A DNA stretch of 64,000 bases, from the NCBI GenBank assembly GCA_964034945.1, contig OZ035961.1, positions 87,810,124 to 87,874,123 on the forward strand, read 5' to 3'. The notes beneath the pieces are model-generated. The model did no database searches. It saw nothing but the letters and a program-made list of their open reading frames with translations, and was not told the origin of the DNA. Shown here piece by piece: positions 11,421 through 21,900 of this stretch (positions are counted from its first letter, which is position 1; each line of letters starts with the position of its first letter). The stretch comes from Chrysopilus asiliformis (taxonomy: Eukaryota > Arthropoda > Insecta > Diptera > Rhagionidae). A program made the position numbers and the translations under genes.

Positions 11421-12640
11421 TGTGTCTAGTGGAATCGGCCAGTTACCGTCTTAAACTATTACACGTCAAATCAACATATGTTATTTAATTAAAAATTACT
11501 GACACAAAAATTTTAGTTCTTGCACTGCATTGAATTATGTTACCGAGTTTTTTTTTTTTTGTTTTCGCAAGTGTTGATGTTTTATGGAAAAGGAAGTTTT
11601 TGCTATTTATTCTAACACAAAACACACTAACACCTAAACTATTCAAGATATGGTGTTGCACAAAAATACAAATTTAAAGAGGAATATATTGTGGCGACGA
11701 TAATAAAAATCCAACATTCAACATTTTTATGCAAGTAATTTGTCAGAGGGAGTACTGTGGCGACACTTTAAAATTTTAATTTAAGTTAACTTTTAATCTA
11801 AAATTTTTAATCAAGTAAGTTTTTATCGTGTAACCGTTTTCTAATTTAAAAATTTTATTATATGATTGTTAACCGTCGACTCAACAACTTTCAAATTTAA
11901 TTAAAATAAAAAAAACTAAAAAATGTGTTTAAATAATTAAAAAAATAAATATCAATCCTACAATATAAATCACATTTTCCACTTTAAACCATTTTCCTTT
12001 ATTTAAAAATACGTTGTAAAATTGTGGAAATGCATTTTTGTGTCAAATCGTCTTGCTCTAGCCTACACATATGTAAACCCGAAATCGCTAAGAGGAATAA
12101 AAAAACGCATATTCATTGAACGTAACATTAGAGATGTTTTTTAAACGTTCAAGATAATAATTTATCTAGTGGTATTTAGTTAAAAGCTCTCCGAAAAGCA
12201 GATGCCATTTGCTAGAATATGGGCAGATATATATTCAAGTTATATGAGAGAGTATATGTACATATGTCATGTCATGTGTATCGTTAACGTTTATCTAGTG
12301 ATATAATGAAAGTATTTTATTTGCCGTAATGTTGACTCGATAAAGGCGTAAAGACGTCGTTCGGTCGGCGGCCCAACTATTGGCAGTAGCAGGAGCAGTT
12401 TTTGTCAGGGCTGTCAGAGGCAGTAAAGTGGACACTTCATCACAAATTCCACTCAAGTGATCACGTAATTTTCCAGCTAACAAATGAACTCCACATAACG
12501 ATATATGTTTTTTTTTCACTGTTTGGTTTCTTTTTACTATAGTGTTTTTCATCATTGCGAATAGTTTTTGCATATTCAGATAAAAATTCAGGCTAGAAGT
12601 CATTCAGCATAACAATGAATCAACGTACCGTACCGTAAAT
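11421..12640. other. AT-rich DNA, no supported gene
   Basis: A 102-codon minus-strand frame (12295-12603) is the longest ORF. It has a slightly higher GC interior (12340-12480) but no domain that I recognise, no signal peptide and no convincing splice partner, so I do not call it. The rest is AT-rich with no repeat structure seen. Confidence 0.35.
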
Positions 12641-12645
12641 GTAAT

Positions 12646-12997
12646 ATCTAAATATTAAAATATAATGAAAGACGCTGACTATGTATATATTAAATATACA
12701 GTAGAATCCCGATAATTCGTATTTCAAGGGACCAGTAAATTCATACGAATTAGCGGGATATACGAATTATCGGGGTACGAATTATCGGGATTTTTTTCAA
12801 GGGACCAGCAAATTCATACGAATTAGCGGGATATACGAATTATCGGGGTACGAATTATCGGGAATTTTTTCAAGGGACCAGCAAATTCATACGAATTAGC
12901 GGGATATACGAATTATCGGGGTACGAATTATCGGGATTCTACTGCATATTTAATATATACATAGTCAGCGTCTTTCATTATATTTTAATATTTAGAT
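12646..12997. repeat. 52-bp inverted repeat flanking a MITE
   Basis: The 52-bp arms 12646-12697 and 12946-12997 are exact reverse complements as far as I can read (ATCTAAATATTAAAATATAA at the outer left). The space between them is filled almost exactly by the three-unit MITE, and a one-unit MITE of the same family begins immediately after the right arm. This looks like a local inverted duplication caused by, or anchored on, MITE copies. Confidence 0.8.
12699..12944. mobile_element. CAGTA-ended MITE, three internal units (246 bp)
   Basis: It is the same family as 8723-8895 and lies in the opposite orientation. The 73-bp unit (AAGGGACCAG, GAATTAGCGGGATATACG, TATCGGGGTACG) is present three times. 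It is flanked by TA on the left and CA, probably a mutated TA, on the right. Confidence 0.88.
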
Positions 12998-12998
12998 A

Positions 12999-13098
12999 CA
13001 GTAAAATCCCGATAATTCGTACCCCGATAATTCGTATATCCCGCTAATTCGTATGAATTTGCTGGTCCCTTGAAATACGAATTATCGGGATTCTACTG
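12999..13098. mobile_element. CAGTA-ended MITE, single internal unit (100 bp)
   Basis: This is the minimal form of the family: both terminal inverted repeats and one internal unit. It is flanked by TA on both sides. Its length is exactly 73 bp less than the copy at 8723 and 146 bp less than the copy at 12699. Confidence 0.88.
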
Positions 13099-13404
13099 TA
13101 GAATGTTTTTTAATTACGAGAATTCAACTCTACAATGCTAAGGGATATAAATGGGAAATAATCTTGTAATTTTTCTTTTCTTCAGAAACGCAGTATGGCT
13201 ATTTGTATGAAAAATGCCTTTGAAACGTTTAAACAACTAGAAAATTTAGATCCAGGATGAAAATCGAAAAAAAAGTTTGGTATCAAAAAAGTTTTCTTGA
13301 ATTTAAAAAAATCCCCTATATACAACCCCGATTTTTAAACGTTAATGACAAAAAAAATTATCTTGAATAATTAAAAGTAAACATAAGGATAGCTACAATT
13401 ACCA

Positions 13405-13850
13405 GCGGCCAATCGTCAAATACTCTATATGAGAGCGGAGAGAGAGAGAGAGAGAGGAAATATTTGTGCAGCTGGATTTTCATGTATAGATAAGTTATGA
13501 AAAATCATATTCAGAACACATCTTACCCTTTTAAATTTTTTTTCATTTCGACTCACCGTTTTCGAGAAAATTGTAAAAAACTGGTTCGTTTGTATAGGAG
13601 AAGGGGGAAGGAATGGCCCGATTTTTCTCGTTCAAGAACTCAGTCTTGCCATTTACGAGAAACGCAACTATAAAAAATTTTTAGTCTCTAGTGGACAGAC
13701 AGACGGACGGACATACAGAGTTCAAAATCTTTTATTATCCCTAACACCCTGGGGTAGTCCATTTTTGTGTCCGACGATTGGTACGATGCGTTACAAGCGG
13801 TATACTACATATAACATATGATATATCATATAGAGTATAAAAGTTGTGGT
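13405..13850 (+). repeat. Dispersed repeat family R1, copy 2
   Basis: The motif order is the same as at 6597-7110 and includes GTCAAATACTCTATATG, CACCGTTTTCGAGAAAA, an ACAGACAGACGGACGG tract, CCATTTTTGTGTCCGACG and ATATCATATAGAGTATAAAA. A (GA)n tract near 13437-13461 is private to this copy. Confidence 0.65.
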
Positions 13851-14600
13851 TCGAAGAACAATATCAAGAAATGAAAAGATTGTTTGCCACGAAAAACACC
13901 TTTTAAATGTAGCAGCATAAAATCGATGGGTATCTTTAACCTTTCACTACCTAAGCTAAAGTATACTGTATAAAATATACTTTTTTGATATGATATGAAT
14001 AAAGACACCCCCAAAGAACATTTTTATCTTCAAAATATAAGTATTGTTAATAATAGCACATTGTGAATTTTACAGTTTCACCAACAAAAAAAAAAAAGAA
14101 GTTTCCGAGAAAAAAATTATTCATTAATAAAATCATTATGAAATTTTACCATTCGACAAAAAAATTGTGGCATAATAAAAAAGCACATTTAACTCTTTCA
14201 GTATTTTAGGAGACCTCCTAGATTTCAAAAAAATATTACTTTCTTAAAATACACCGGATATAATAAGAAACATGGTGATTTTTATTATGAGATGTGCAAT
14301 ATATTGTACAAAGGTAGTCAAAGTCTTAAAAGTACGATAATGAAATATTCATTATTTTAGTATCTGTTTTCATTATTGCTGTTAATGTTTGATTTTTCGA
14401 TATTGTCTCATGTATTGAGAACATCAATTTGGCTATTACAGTCAATCAAATTATGAATTATATATGAGTGATATAAAGAAAGTTATTTGAGAAATCAGGC
14501 CATGATTGATTCTATGAGCTTTTATCTTTTAGATACTACATATATATTTCCACATAAATACTTGGAAAACATTTACCAACAAGGCCGTTGGGATATGATT
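13851..14600. other. AT-rich DNA, nothing recognised
   Basis: No conserved reading frame or repeat is seen between the R1 copy and the foldback composite. Confidence 0.4.
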
Positions 14601-14604
14601 ATAG

Positions 14605-14885
14605 TAGCAAAAAAAAAATTAAAAAAAAAATTTTAAAAAAAAGCTTTTATTAAAAAAGAATGCACTAAAAAGAAAAAAATAATTTTCTGGACGCTGTGTA
14701 TCACAAATATAAAAGCTTTTTAAAAGCGAGAAAAATTTTTATTTTATTGTTTTATGCTTTATCTCGCTTTTTAAAAGCTTTTATATTTGCGATACACAGC
14801 GTCCAGAAAATTATTTTTTTCTTTTTAGTGCATTCTTTTTTAATAAAAGCTTTTTTTTAAAATTTTTTTTTTATTTTTTTTATTT
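14605..14885. mobile_element. Foldback element FB2 with near-perfect long arms
   Basis: The left arm (about 14643-14730) and right arm (about 14761-14852) match with about one mismatch over some 90 bases, covering GAATGCACTAAAAAG, TTTTCTGGACGCTGTGTATC and the inner TATAAAAGCTTTTTAAAAGC. The loop is about 30 bp and AT-rich. The similarity of the arms suggests a recent insertion or ongoing arm homogenisation. It is the same family as FB1. Confidence 0.85.
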
Positions 14886-14914
14886 TGTTCTTTTTAGTCT
14901 TCGAATATATATCC

Positions 14915-15665
14915 TTACATTTGAGATGTCCTTACAGGCTTTTTAACTTGAGAATCGTATTCAGCGACCCCAAAAACCCCCAGAATAGATTTTTTCCGGA
15001 AAATTTGGAGAAAAGGATAATCACGTTATCCTTACAGGACCTTCCGTTATCCTTACAGACTTTTTAGTGACAGATTCGGATTCAGCGACCCCAAAAACCC
15101 CCAAAATAGATTTTTTTCCGGAAAATTTGGAGAAAGGGATAATCACGTTATCCTTACAGGACATTCCGTTATCCTTACAGACTTTTTAATGGCAGATTCG
15201 GATTTAGCGACCTCAAAAACCCCCAGAATAGATTTTTTTCCGAAAAATTTGGAGAAAAGGATAATCACGTTATCCTTACAGGACCTTCCGTTATCCTTAC
15301 AGACTTTTTAGTGACAGATTCGGATTCAGCGACCCCAAAAACCCCCAAAATAGATTTTTTTCCGGAAAATTTGGAGAAAGGGATAATCACGTTATCCTTA
15401 CAGGACATTCCGTTATCCTTACAGACTTTTTAAAGACAGATTCGGATTCAGCGACCCCAAAAACCCCCAGAATAGATTTTTTCCCGGAAAATTTGGAGAA
15501 AAGGATAATCACGTTATCCTTACAGGACCTTCCGTTATCCTTACAGACTTTTTGATGACAGATTCGGATTCAGCGACCCCAAAAACCCCCAGGACAGATT
15601 TTTTTCCGGAAAATTTGGAGAAAAGGATAATCACGTTATCCTTACAGGACCTTCTCTTATCCTTA
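14915..15665 (+). repeat. R3 tandem array, about six units of 120-122 bp
   Basis: The motif CAGCGACC recurs at about 14962, 15082, 15204 (as TAGCGACC), 15327, 15449 and 15571. Each unit contains CCAAAAACCCCCAGAATAG, TTTTTTCCGGAAAATTTGG, GGATAATCACGTTATCC (a palindrome) and CCTTACAGGACCTTCCG. Homologous units are degenerate at 8.1-8.7 kb, and single units occur near 23940-24030, 33380-33450, 40560-40600 and 40960-41120. Confidence 0.9.
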
Positions 15666-15840
15666 CAAGGACGAAGTAGAGAAAATATTGTATTGTCATC
15701 GGACTTATATAAGTGTACAAAATTTCAAGTGAATCGGATGAGTGGAAGTGGGTCAAAATTTGATTGCAAGATTTGACCCCGACAAACAAACAAACAAACA
15801 AACAAACAAGATAGCGAGCTAAATAAAAGCTTTTAAAAAG
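15666..15840. repeat. Tail of the R3 composite with a (CAAA)n tract
   Basis: The sequence after the array contains CAAGTGAATCGGATGAGTGG and GGGTCAAAATTTGATTGCAA, then a run of CAAA repeats, and finally TAAATAAAAGCTTTTAAAAAG, which resembles the inner arm of the foldback element. It may be the other end of the composite. Confidence 0.4.
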
Positions 15841-16662
15841 CCATTAAATGCTGTAAAAACGCCAAGAAATCATGTCAAATAATTTAAAAAAAAAACAAAA
15901 ACAGCAGAAAAACTTGTATCCATATTTAGTGTTAATGTTTTTATCAAAAACTGAAAATTTTGACAAAAAAAAAATCCTTTTTAAAAGGAATTTTTTTTCC
16001 AGTCATTCTTCAATATTTTTCGACAAAGTTGCGCAACTTTTATTGCAAAATATCGCGTTTCTCACAGCTTCTTAAATGCTTTAAAATTAAATTATGATCA
16101 AACTCTACTTATGAATTGAATATTATTTAATTTTCACAATTTTTCCGATTGACCGTTTCTAGATAGATGGTAACAAATAATTCATTGCTCACATTTTTAA
16201 TTAATCAGACTTTTTATACCCGTATGGTGAAATCAAAGGTTATTTTAAAATTACAAAAATGAATTACACCAGTGTGTTTAGAATGATAAAAAAATTGAAT
16301 TTTGTCTGTCCGTCCATCCGTCCGTCCGTCTGTTCATCTGTGGCGAGTATTGCGGGGGCACGGATTTATCTAGAGACTTGAAATTTTACGCAGATTCGTC
16401 TAGAGCAGTGGTTCCCAAACTTTTTTGGCCCACGGACCCCTTTCATAGTCAAAACTTGCCCACGGACCCCTTTTCATAGCCAAATCTTGCCCACGGACCC
16501 TGGGTGAAAAACCATTACATAAATGCATAATAGAAACATTACAAATTTAACTTTGATGTCTTGAATGGTAAATGGTGACGGAAAAATAAAATATTTATAA
16601 AACATTTTTTTGAAGAAGTATTTATTGAAATTATAACTTTTGTTTTAAAATACAAAAAAAAA

Positions 16663-16863
16663 TTAATGACTTGGATGAACCTGATGGGATGTTATGAGTG
16701 TATTTATGTTCGGCTCAATGTTTGTGAGTAGCAACCGCAAATCCCCACAAGTAGATACTAATTTCTAGTCGGTTTCTTTTTTTTTGTGATGAGGCTCATA
16801 ACGGCACTGAATCTACGTTCTACCAAATAGGAAGACGGAAAAGCAATCAACAGCTTCTGTTAT
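16663..16863 (-). pseudogene. Decayed hAT transposase C-terminal (hATC) domain
   Basis: On the minus strand one frame reads FPSSYLVERRFSAV followed by MSLITKKKKPTRN, the hATC dimerisation-domain hallmark (normally ...VERGFS...). The continuation GDLRLLLTNIEPNINTLI is in another frame, so at least one frameshift separates them, and it ends at a TAA (16663-16665). The style is that of SCAND3/ZBED5-like hAT transposases. The upstream DDE core is missing, apparently lost or replaced, so no active protein is possible. Confidence 0.8.
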
Positions 16864-16936
16864 TTATTTTAACTTCCATATTAATAAAAAATGTGTCACA
16901 ATTTTTTACTTTCTTCTACGGAGTATAATAAAGTAA

Positions 16937-17560
16937 CAGTAATCCCTCGAACTGCGCGGTAGATACGTTCCACAAAAAGAGCGCGCACTGCGAAACCGCG
17001 CACTGTAAACCCTACTTTGTATCAAATATTGGGATTAGGTCCCAGATATTAGAAAAATTCAAAAAGAAATAGAATAAAGTTTTTATTTAACGACATATTT
17101 AAAGTAATACAAAGATATGATATGTATTACTAATCTTTTTGAAAAATTAGTGATTGATTACCCGATTTTTGTTTTTTATTATGAATTTCTGCGTATGAGG
17201 CTAAAGCGGCTGTCAAATTTTTCCGAAATTTTAAGACACGCTCCATATCAGGGTCCATATTAAGAGCTGCTTATTCAAGTTGACTACCAAGCACAAAAGA
17301 ATTTGCTAGTTTTTCGCACTTAATAATATAAGCACGAAATTACCAAATATGTGCGAAGATACCAAATTACCACCTGATTCCTTCTTGTCGGGGATTCACC
17401 AAAATATATGTTCAGAACATGTTTTTTATACGGAAATTATAAAAAAAACCCGCGCAGCTGCGAAATTTTGACCGCACAGTTCGAAATTTTAGTATTAAAA
17501 ACTAAACCGCGCAGTTGCGAAACCGCGCAGTCCGAAACCGCGCAGTTCGAGGGATTACTG
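16937..17560. mobile_element. CAGTA-ended element nested in the hAT (624 bp)
   Basis: The termini are CAGTAATCCCTCGAACTGCG and its complement ending in CGAGGGATTACTG, a pogo/Tigger-like end. Near each end several GAAACCGCGCAG-type motifs repeat, as in the other CAGTA-ended MITEs of this window. The left flank has TAA and the right flank TA, compatible with a TA target. No transposase is visible. Confidence 0.8.
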
Positions 17561-18960
17561 TATTGTATTCATGAAAAATTTCGACCTCTTAATTTTGCCT
17601 AAAAAACACTTCCCGATCAATCCTGAGTCGATTGGAGTCATATTAAAAAAATGTCTTTCTGTCTGTCAGTCTGTCTGTCTGTCAGTCTGTGTACAAGATT
17701 TCTCAAAAACTAGTAGAGCTAGCGCCATGAAATTTTATAGGCATGTTGGGTCCTGAATTGGGACGATCCTATCAATTTCGTTTTTCTCGATTTACTCCCA
17801 AACTACGCGTTTTTTAGTGGCCTTAAGTATGACAAAACTTGGAGAAAATAAAATTTCCCACACTTTTGTCTTTAGATATAACTCGATATCTCAACCTGTT
17901 ATTGAGATAAACCGTTATTTCCAAAAAAAAACAGTTTTTTGCGATTATCTCGAAAATTAACGGGTTTTTGCTGACTAAATGCATGAAGTGAATTAATGAG
18001 AATGGCATTCTGTACAATTTTGTTTCTTACCGTTATCTGTTGTCTTTTACCGTTATTGAGATATTTAGATTAAAATATAAAAAAATATGTTTTTGCAAAT
18101 TACTTGCAAACTAACGATTTTTCGACAAATTAGTTTAAGGAAGAATTGGAGATGTCAAAATTTTCTACCTTTTTGCCATTTACCGTAAATTGATATCTTT
18201 TACCGTTCTCAAGTTATCTCAAATTTTATACGTTTTTGATATTTTTGAATAAACCAAGAATTTATTGGGAGGTCGTTTTAGGTTGACAACGCGACAGGGC
18301 TCTAGCGTAAATTGCGCAGGGTCGTAGATTTTGTAAAAGAAAGTTTTGTGTTGACCACAACTGATATTTTTATTTTATATTAAACCTTGCGCGGACCCCC
18401 TGACGTTGTTCAGGGACCCCCAAATCAATTTTAATTTTCCACGGACCCCCTGGATGATCCCGGGGACCCCTGGGGGTCCGTAGGGACCACTTTGGGAACC
18501 ACTGGTCTAGAGACTTGAAATTTTACGCAGATTCGTCTAGAGACTTGAAATTTTACGCAGAAGGCTTAGTTCGTTAATGGGCTAATATGGACCATTCCCC
18601 CTAATACCCCCCTGGTACCCCCCATACGAACGAAAACGTTTTTTGCGAATATCTCAAAAACGGTGCATCTTATCAAAAAAGTTCAAGAACAAAAGTTATT
18701 TATCCCATACATCAAAATCCGATTGGAATAAATGTTAAAAAATCTTATTGAAAAGTTTGACTTCAAAGTGGAATTTTGATACAACTGTTCGCCGTTCACT
18801 TAAATCACCATGCGGGTTTTCAATAATTGCCAGATTGGCAATTATAGCTTTTGTTATGTTTTTCATCTGCAGCTATTAAAAAAAACATAGCCTTATCCAC
18901 CTAATGTTGAGATAATACCTCTCTTACATAATCAAACGTCCTTTAATGAGTATAATAGGG

Positions 18961-21900
18961 CTGTTGATAAGATCGGGGTACCCGGCTCAGAAAACTTTCA
19001 GGAACCGGTTCTGCGAAAAACGAGTGCCCGCATATTCTTTTAAAAACATTAAAGGAAAACTATTTCTGTTTTTTAACCATTAATAGTCAAACATATGATT
19101 TACGCTAAATTGTTCCTCTTCTGTCTGGCCCCTTATTTTAAAAAATATGAACAATTCAATAAAATCGGTTAAACGATTTCAAAGTTAGAGCTTTTGAAGA
19201 CGACTAAGTTCAGGCTAGTTATTTGTGGCCAAAAAATTTTGGTAATTTTTGAAAAAAATCGAATAAACCAAAAAACAAAGTTGAAAATTCTGGCCAAAAA
19301 TAAAGCTTCCGCGCATATTGAAAAGCTCTACCTCAAAAACTTTTTGATTGATGTCTTGTAATAGGGAAGGCAAAGAGTATGTTTTCTTTACCAGGGTTGA
19401 AACAAAATTCCCAAACTCATCATCAAAAAATTTAATAGAAAATATTTGTTTTTTCTTTCCATTTCACTAAAGTTAAAAAAAAATAACCTTAAATGAAGAT
19501 CTAAACAATTATTTAAAATTAAGAGTGTCGAAAAATTGCTAAATTTTTCTGAAGTCTATGTCGACAGCGATGACGATGAAGATGTTCAACTTAAATCTTG
19601 GAGAAAAAAAATGGAAAAACAGGTGCTGGCCAGATGTGTAGTGCTATTGATAGACTTTGTTTAAATTTACTCAACTATTTAGCGGTTTTAGTTAAGTCTT
19701 ACAAAAAGTTGAATGAATAAAAAATAGATGAGTTTAACCGCAATTTGGTTCCTGGGTGTCTCAAGTATTTTGATATCCCCATTCACGTCGTTTTCAAAAT
19801 TAATGTCCATGTAGAGATACTTAGAATGTTTTTTTCGACAAATTATTTTCAATTATGTACACAAAATAAATGTGAAAACATCAGGCACTAGAGCTACTAA
19901 ACACGAAAAAAGAGTAAATGGATTCCAGTAAAATACAAGGAAAAAAACTTGAATCGATTTGAATATGGAGCTTTTCTTGGTGTTGCGACAATGTAATGTC
20001 GAAGTCAAAGAGGAGTGAACATTATGAGCGTTCAACTTATTTGACGAGGATTTATTGATTAAACTAGTGACCTAGTTGGGAATAATATACGAGTATAGTG
20101 TATTTTCTGAGCAAGCAATATAAAACGTACGGATGGTTTGATGTTGATTTTGCTATTCGGTTTCATGCTTTCGATAACATCTTGTGTGTGTTTTGGCACA
20201 GAAAAAATAATAACTTGAAAGTTGCTTGCCTGGGCCGATTAATCACTTTTTTCTTTATATACCTAGTCAAAATATTTAAGGATATTATGTGGAGAAACGA
20301 CCGAAATGGTAGAAAATGGTAAACTTTCCGAATACATAAGTAGGTCAGGTGGTAAGTATTAATAATAATGTCAAAACTTATTATTGTTATTAAAACAACT
20401 GAAAATTTCTTTGGGTTTTCTGTATTGTAATATTTATTATAAACGTTTGTGTTGAACCATTGAACCATTTCTGATTCATAGTTTCATTCGACCAATTAGA
20501 AAATATTATACATTTTGTTATATTTTTTATGAGCGGAGAAATTCTAATACAATTTATTATAAAAGGCTATATTGTATGATATTAGCCAAAGTAATCATGT
20601 TTTAAGAAACATCTGATTTACACCACCTGTGGCCTTTGAATAAAAACTGCAATTTTCCTATTTGAAACAAGTTTTCCTTGTTTATGCCTATAATCGTTAT
20701 GGGTTATAAATTTAAAAATTCATATTGTGAAAGTTGCTTCACCTAAAAAAAATTTTAGTGAGGAATTTATACGTTCAAAATACTGAATAAATACGTTTAT
20801 GAAATTAGAAGAATCAATTCGTTTAAATTCATTTAAATTCGTTTAAACGAATTAATTTAAAAGCTAACCCAAGCCGCCAATTCTTGCATCATTCTTTTTT
20901 AAACTCTAACTTTCTGTGCCGCCCTCTAGAATTATATCAGAATTATAATTAAAAATCTATAAACAAAAATTGAAATATATTATAATCCTTTATGGGGCAA
21001 ATAACTAAATCTGAAGCCGTTAAAAAAAAATCCGGATGACAAATCCCTAAAAACATAAAAAAGCATTCATTTTTGAAATAGGAAAATAAACAGATAAAAT
21101 CACCTTACCGTAACCTTTTTTTACCCAAACAAATCGAGGCAAACAACAAGCACTCTTTCTAATCTCGTAAATAAGTTTTTGTTAATATTTTTTTCCTCGA
21201 TTTTTCTTTTTTTTTACCACTATTGGTTGAAAAATAAAACCGATTTACAAAACTGGTTTTATTTAGCATAGTGTGTATGGTGTAAAAACCCAATAGTACG
21301 AAAACAACATCAACAGCCTCAATAGAGCAACGATAAAATGAATTGTATAATATTTGCTTGTGTTGAATGTAAAAATCTCTAAACTACAAAATTTATCGCG
21401 TACAAGTTGAAAATGGAGTTTGGTTTGGTTCGGTTTGGGTTTAGGTTGCTTAATTTTTCTGGTTCTCCAGTCCGGTTCGCGGTCGCGGTCTCCGTCTATC
21501 CAGTTGACCTTAAAACCGACAAAATTTTCGTGATTGTCCCCATAATATGGATCCAAAAAATCCATACCGTCATCTAAGATTTTTTTAGATTTTGATCAGC
21601 ATCGCTTGGGAAAAAAACATACATTTAAAATTGGTTGGATCTTGAAAGCATTTGATATAATCGAATGGGTAGAAAGTGTAAATTACTACACAAGTTTTTG
21701 ATTTGAAATAAATTGATCTAATTCAATTATTATAAAAAATTTTGATGTTTTGAATTAAGTTCAGAACAGTCAATGTTAATTAAATATTACGGGGGTTCAA
21801 AAAAACTTTCAGATCATCTTTTCCACATCCTTTTCGCAGTACTGTATTTGACCTCAAAATACCAAAATTTTAGCCTGCGGAACATTTCTTCAAACAATTT

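Larger units (their letters stand above)
16406..18504. mobile_element. hAT element, 2099 bp, with perfect 8-bp target duplication
   Basis: The termini are CAGTGGTTCCCAAACTTT and its complement ending in GGGAACCACTG, a classic hAT terminus. They are followed on both sides by subterminal CCACGGACCCC motifs. The target duplication GTCTAGAG is exact (16398-16405 and 18505-18512). It inserted in an R2 copy and itself carries a nested CAGTA-ended element (16937-17560), an R4 segment (about 17567-18350) and a decayed transposase C-terminus. It is non-autonomous. Confidence 0.95.
16213..18960 (-). repeat. Dispersed repeat R2, reverse copy split by a hAT
   Basis: The parts 16213-16405 and 18505-18960 together match, in reverse, the plus-strand copy at 32070-32840. 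Shared motifs include CCCGTATGGTGA, ACACCAGTGTGTTTA, the GTCCGTCC tract, AGAGACTTGAAATTTTACGC, ACGGTGCATCTTATCAAAAA, CATACATCAAAATCCGATTG and CAATAATTGCCAGATTGGC. The copy is interrupted by the 2.1-kb hAT. Confidence 0.75.

Noticed and set aside
12295..12603. 102-codon minus-strand ORF
   Set aside because: It has no recognisable domain, signal peptide or splice partner; the composition is only slightly richer in GC than its surroundings.
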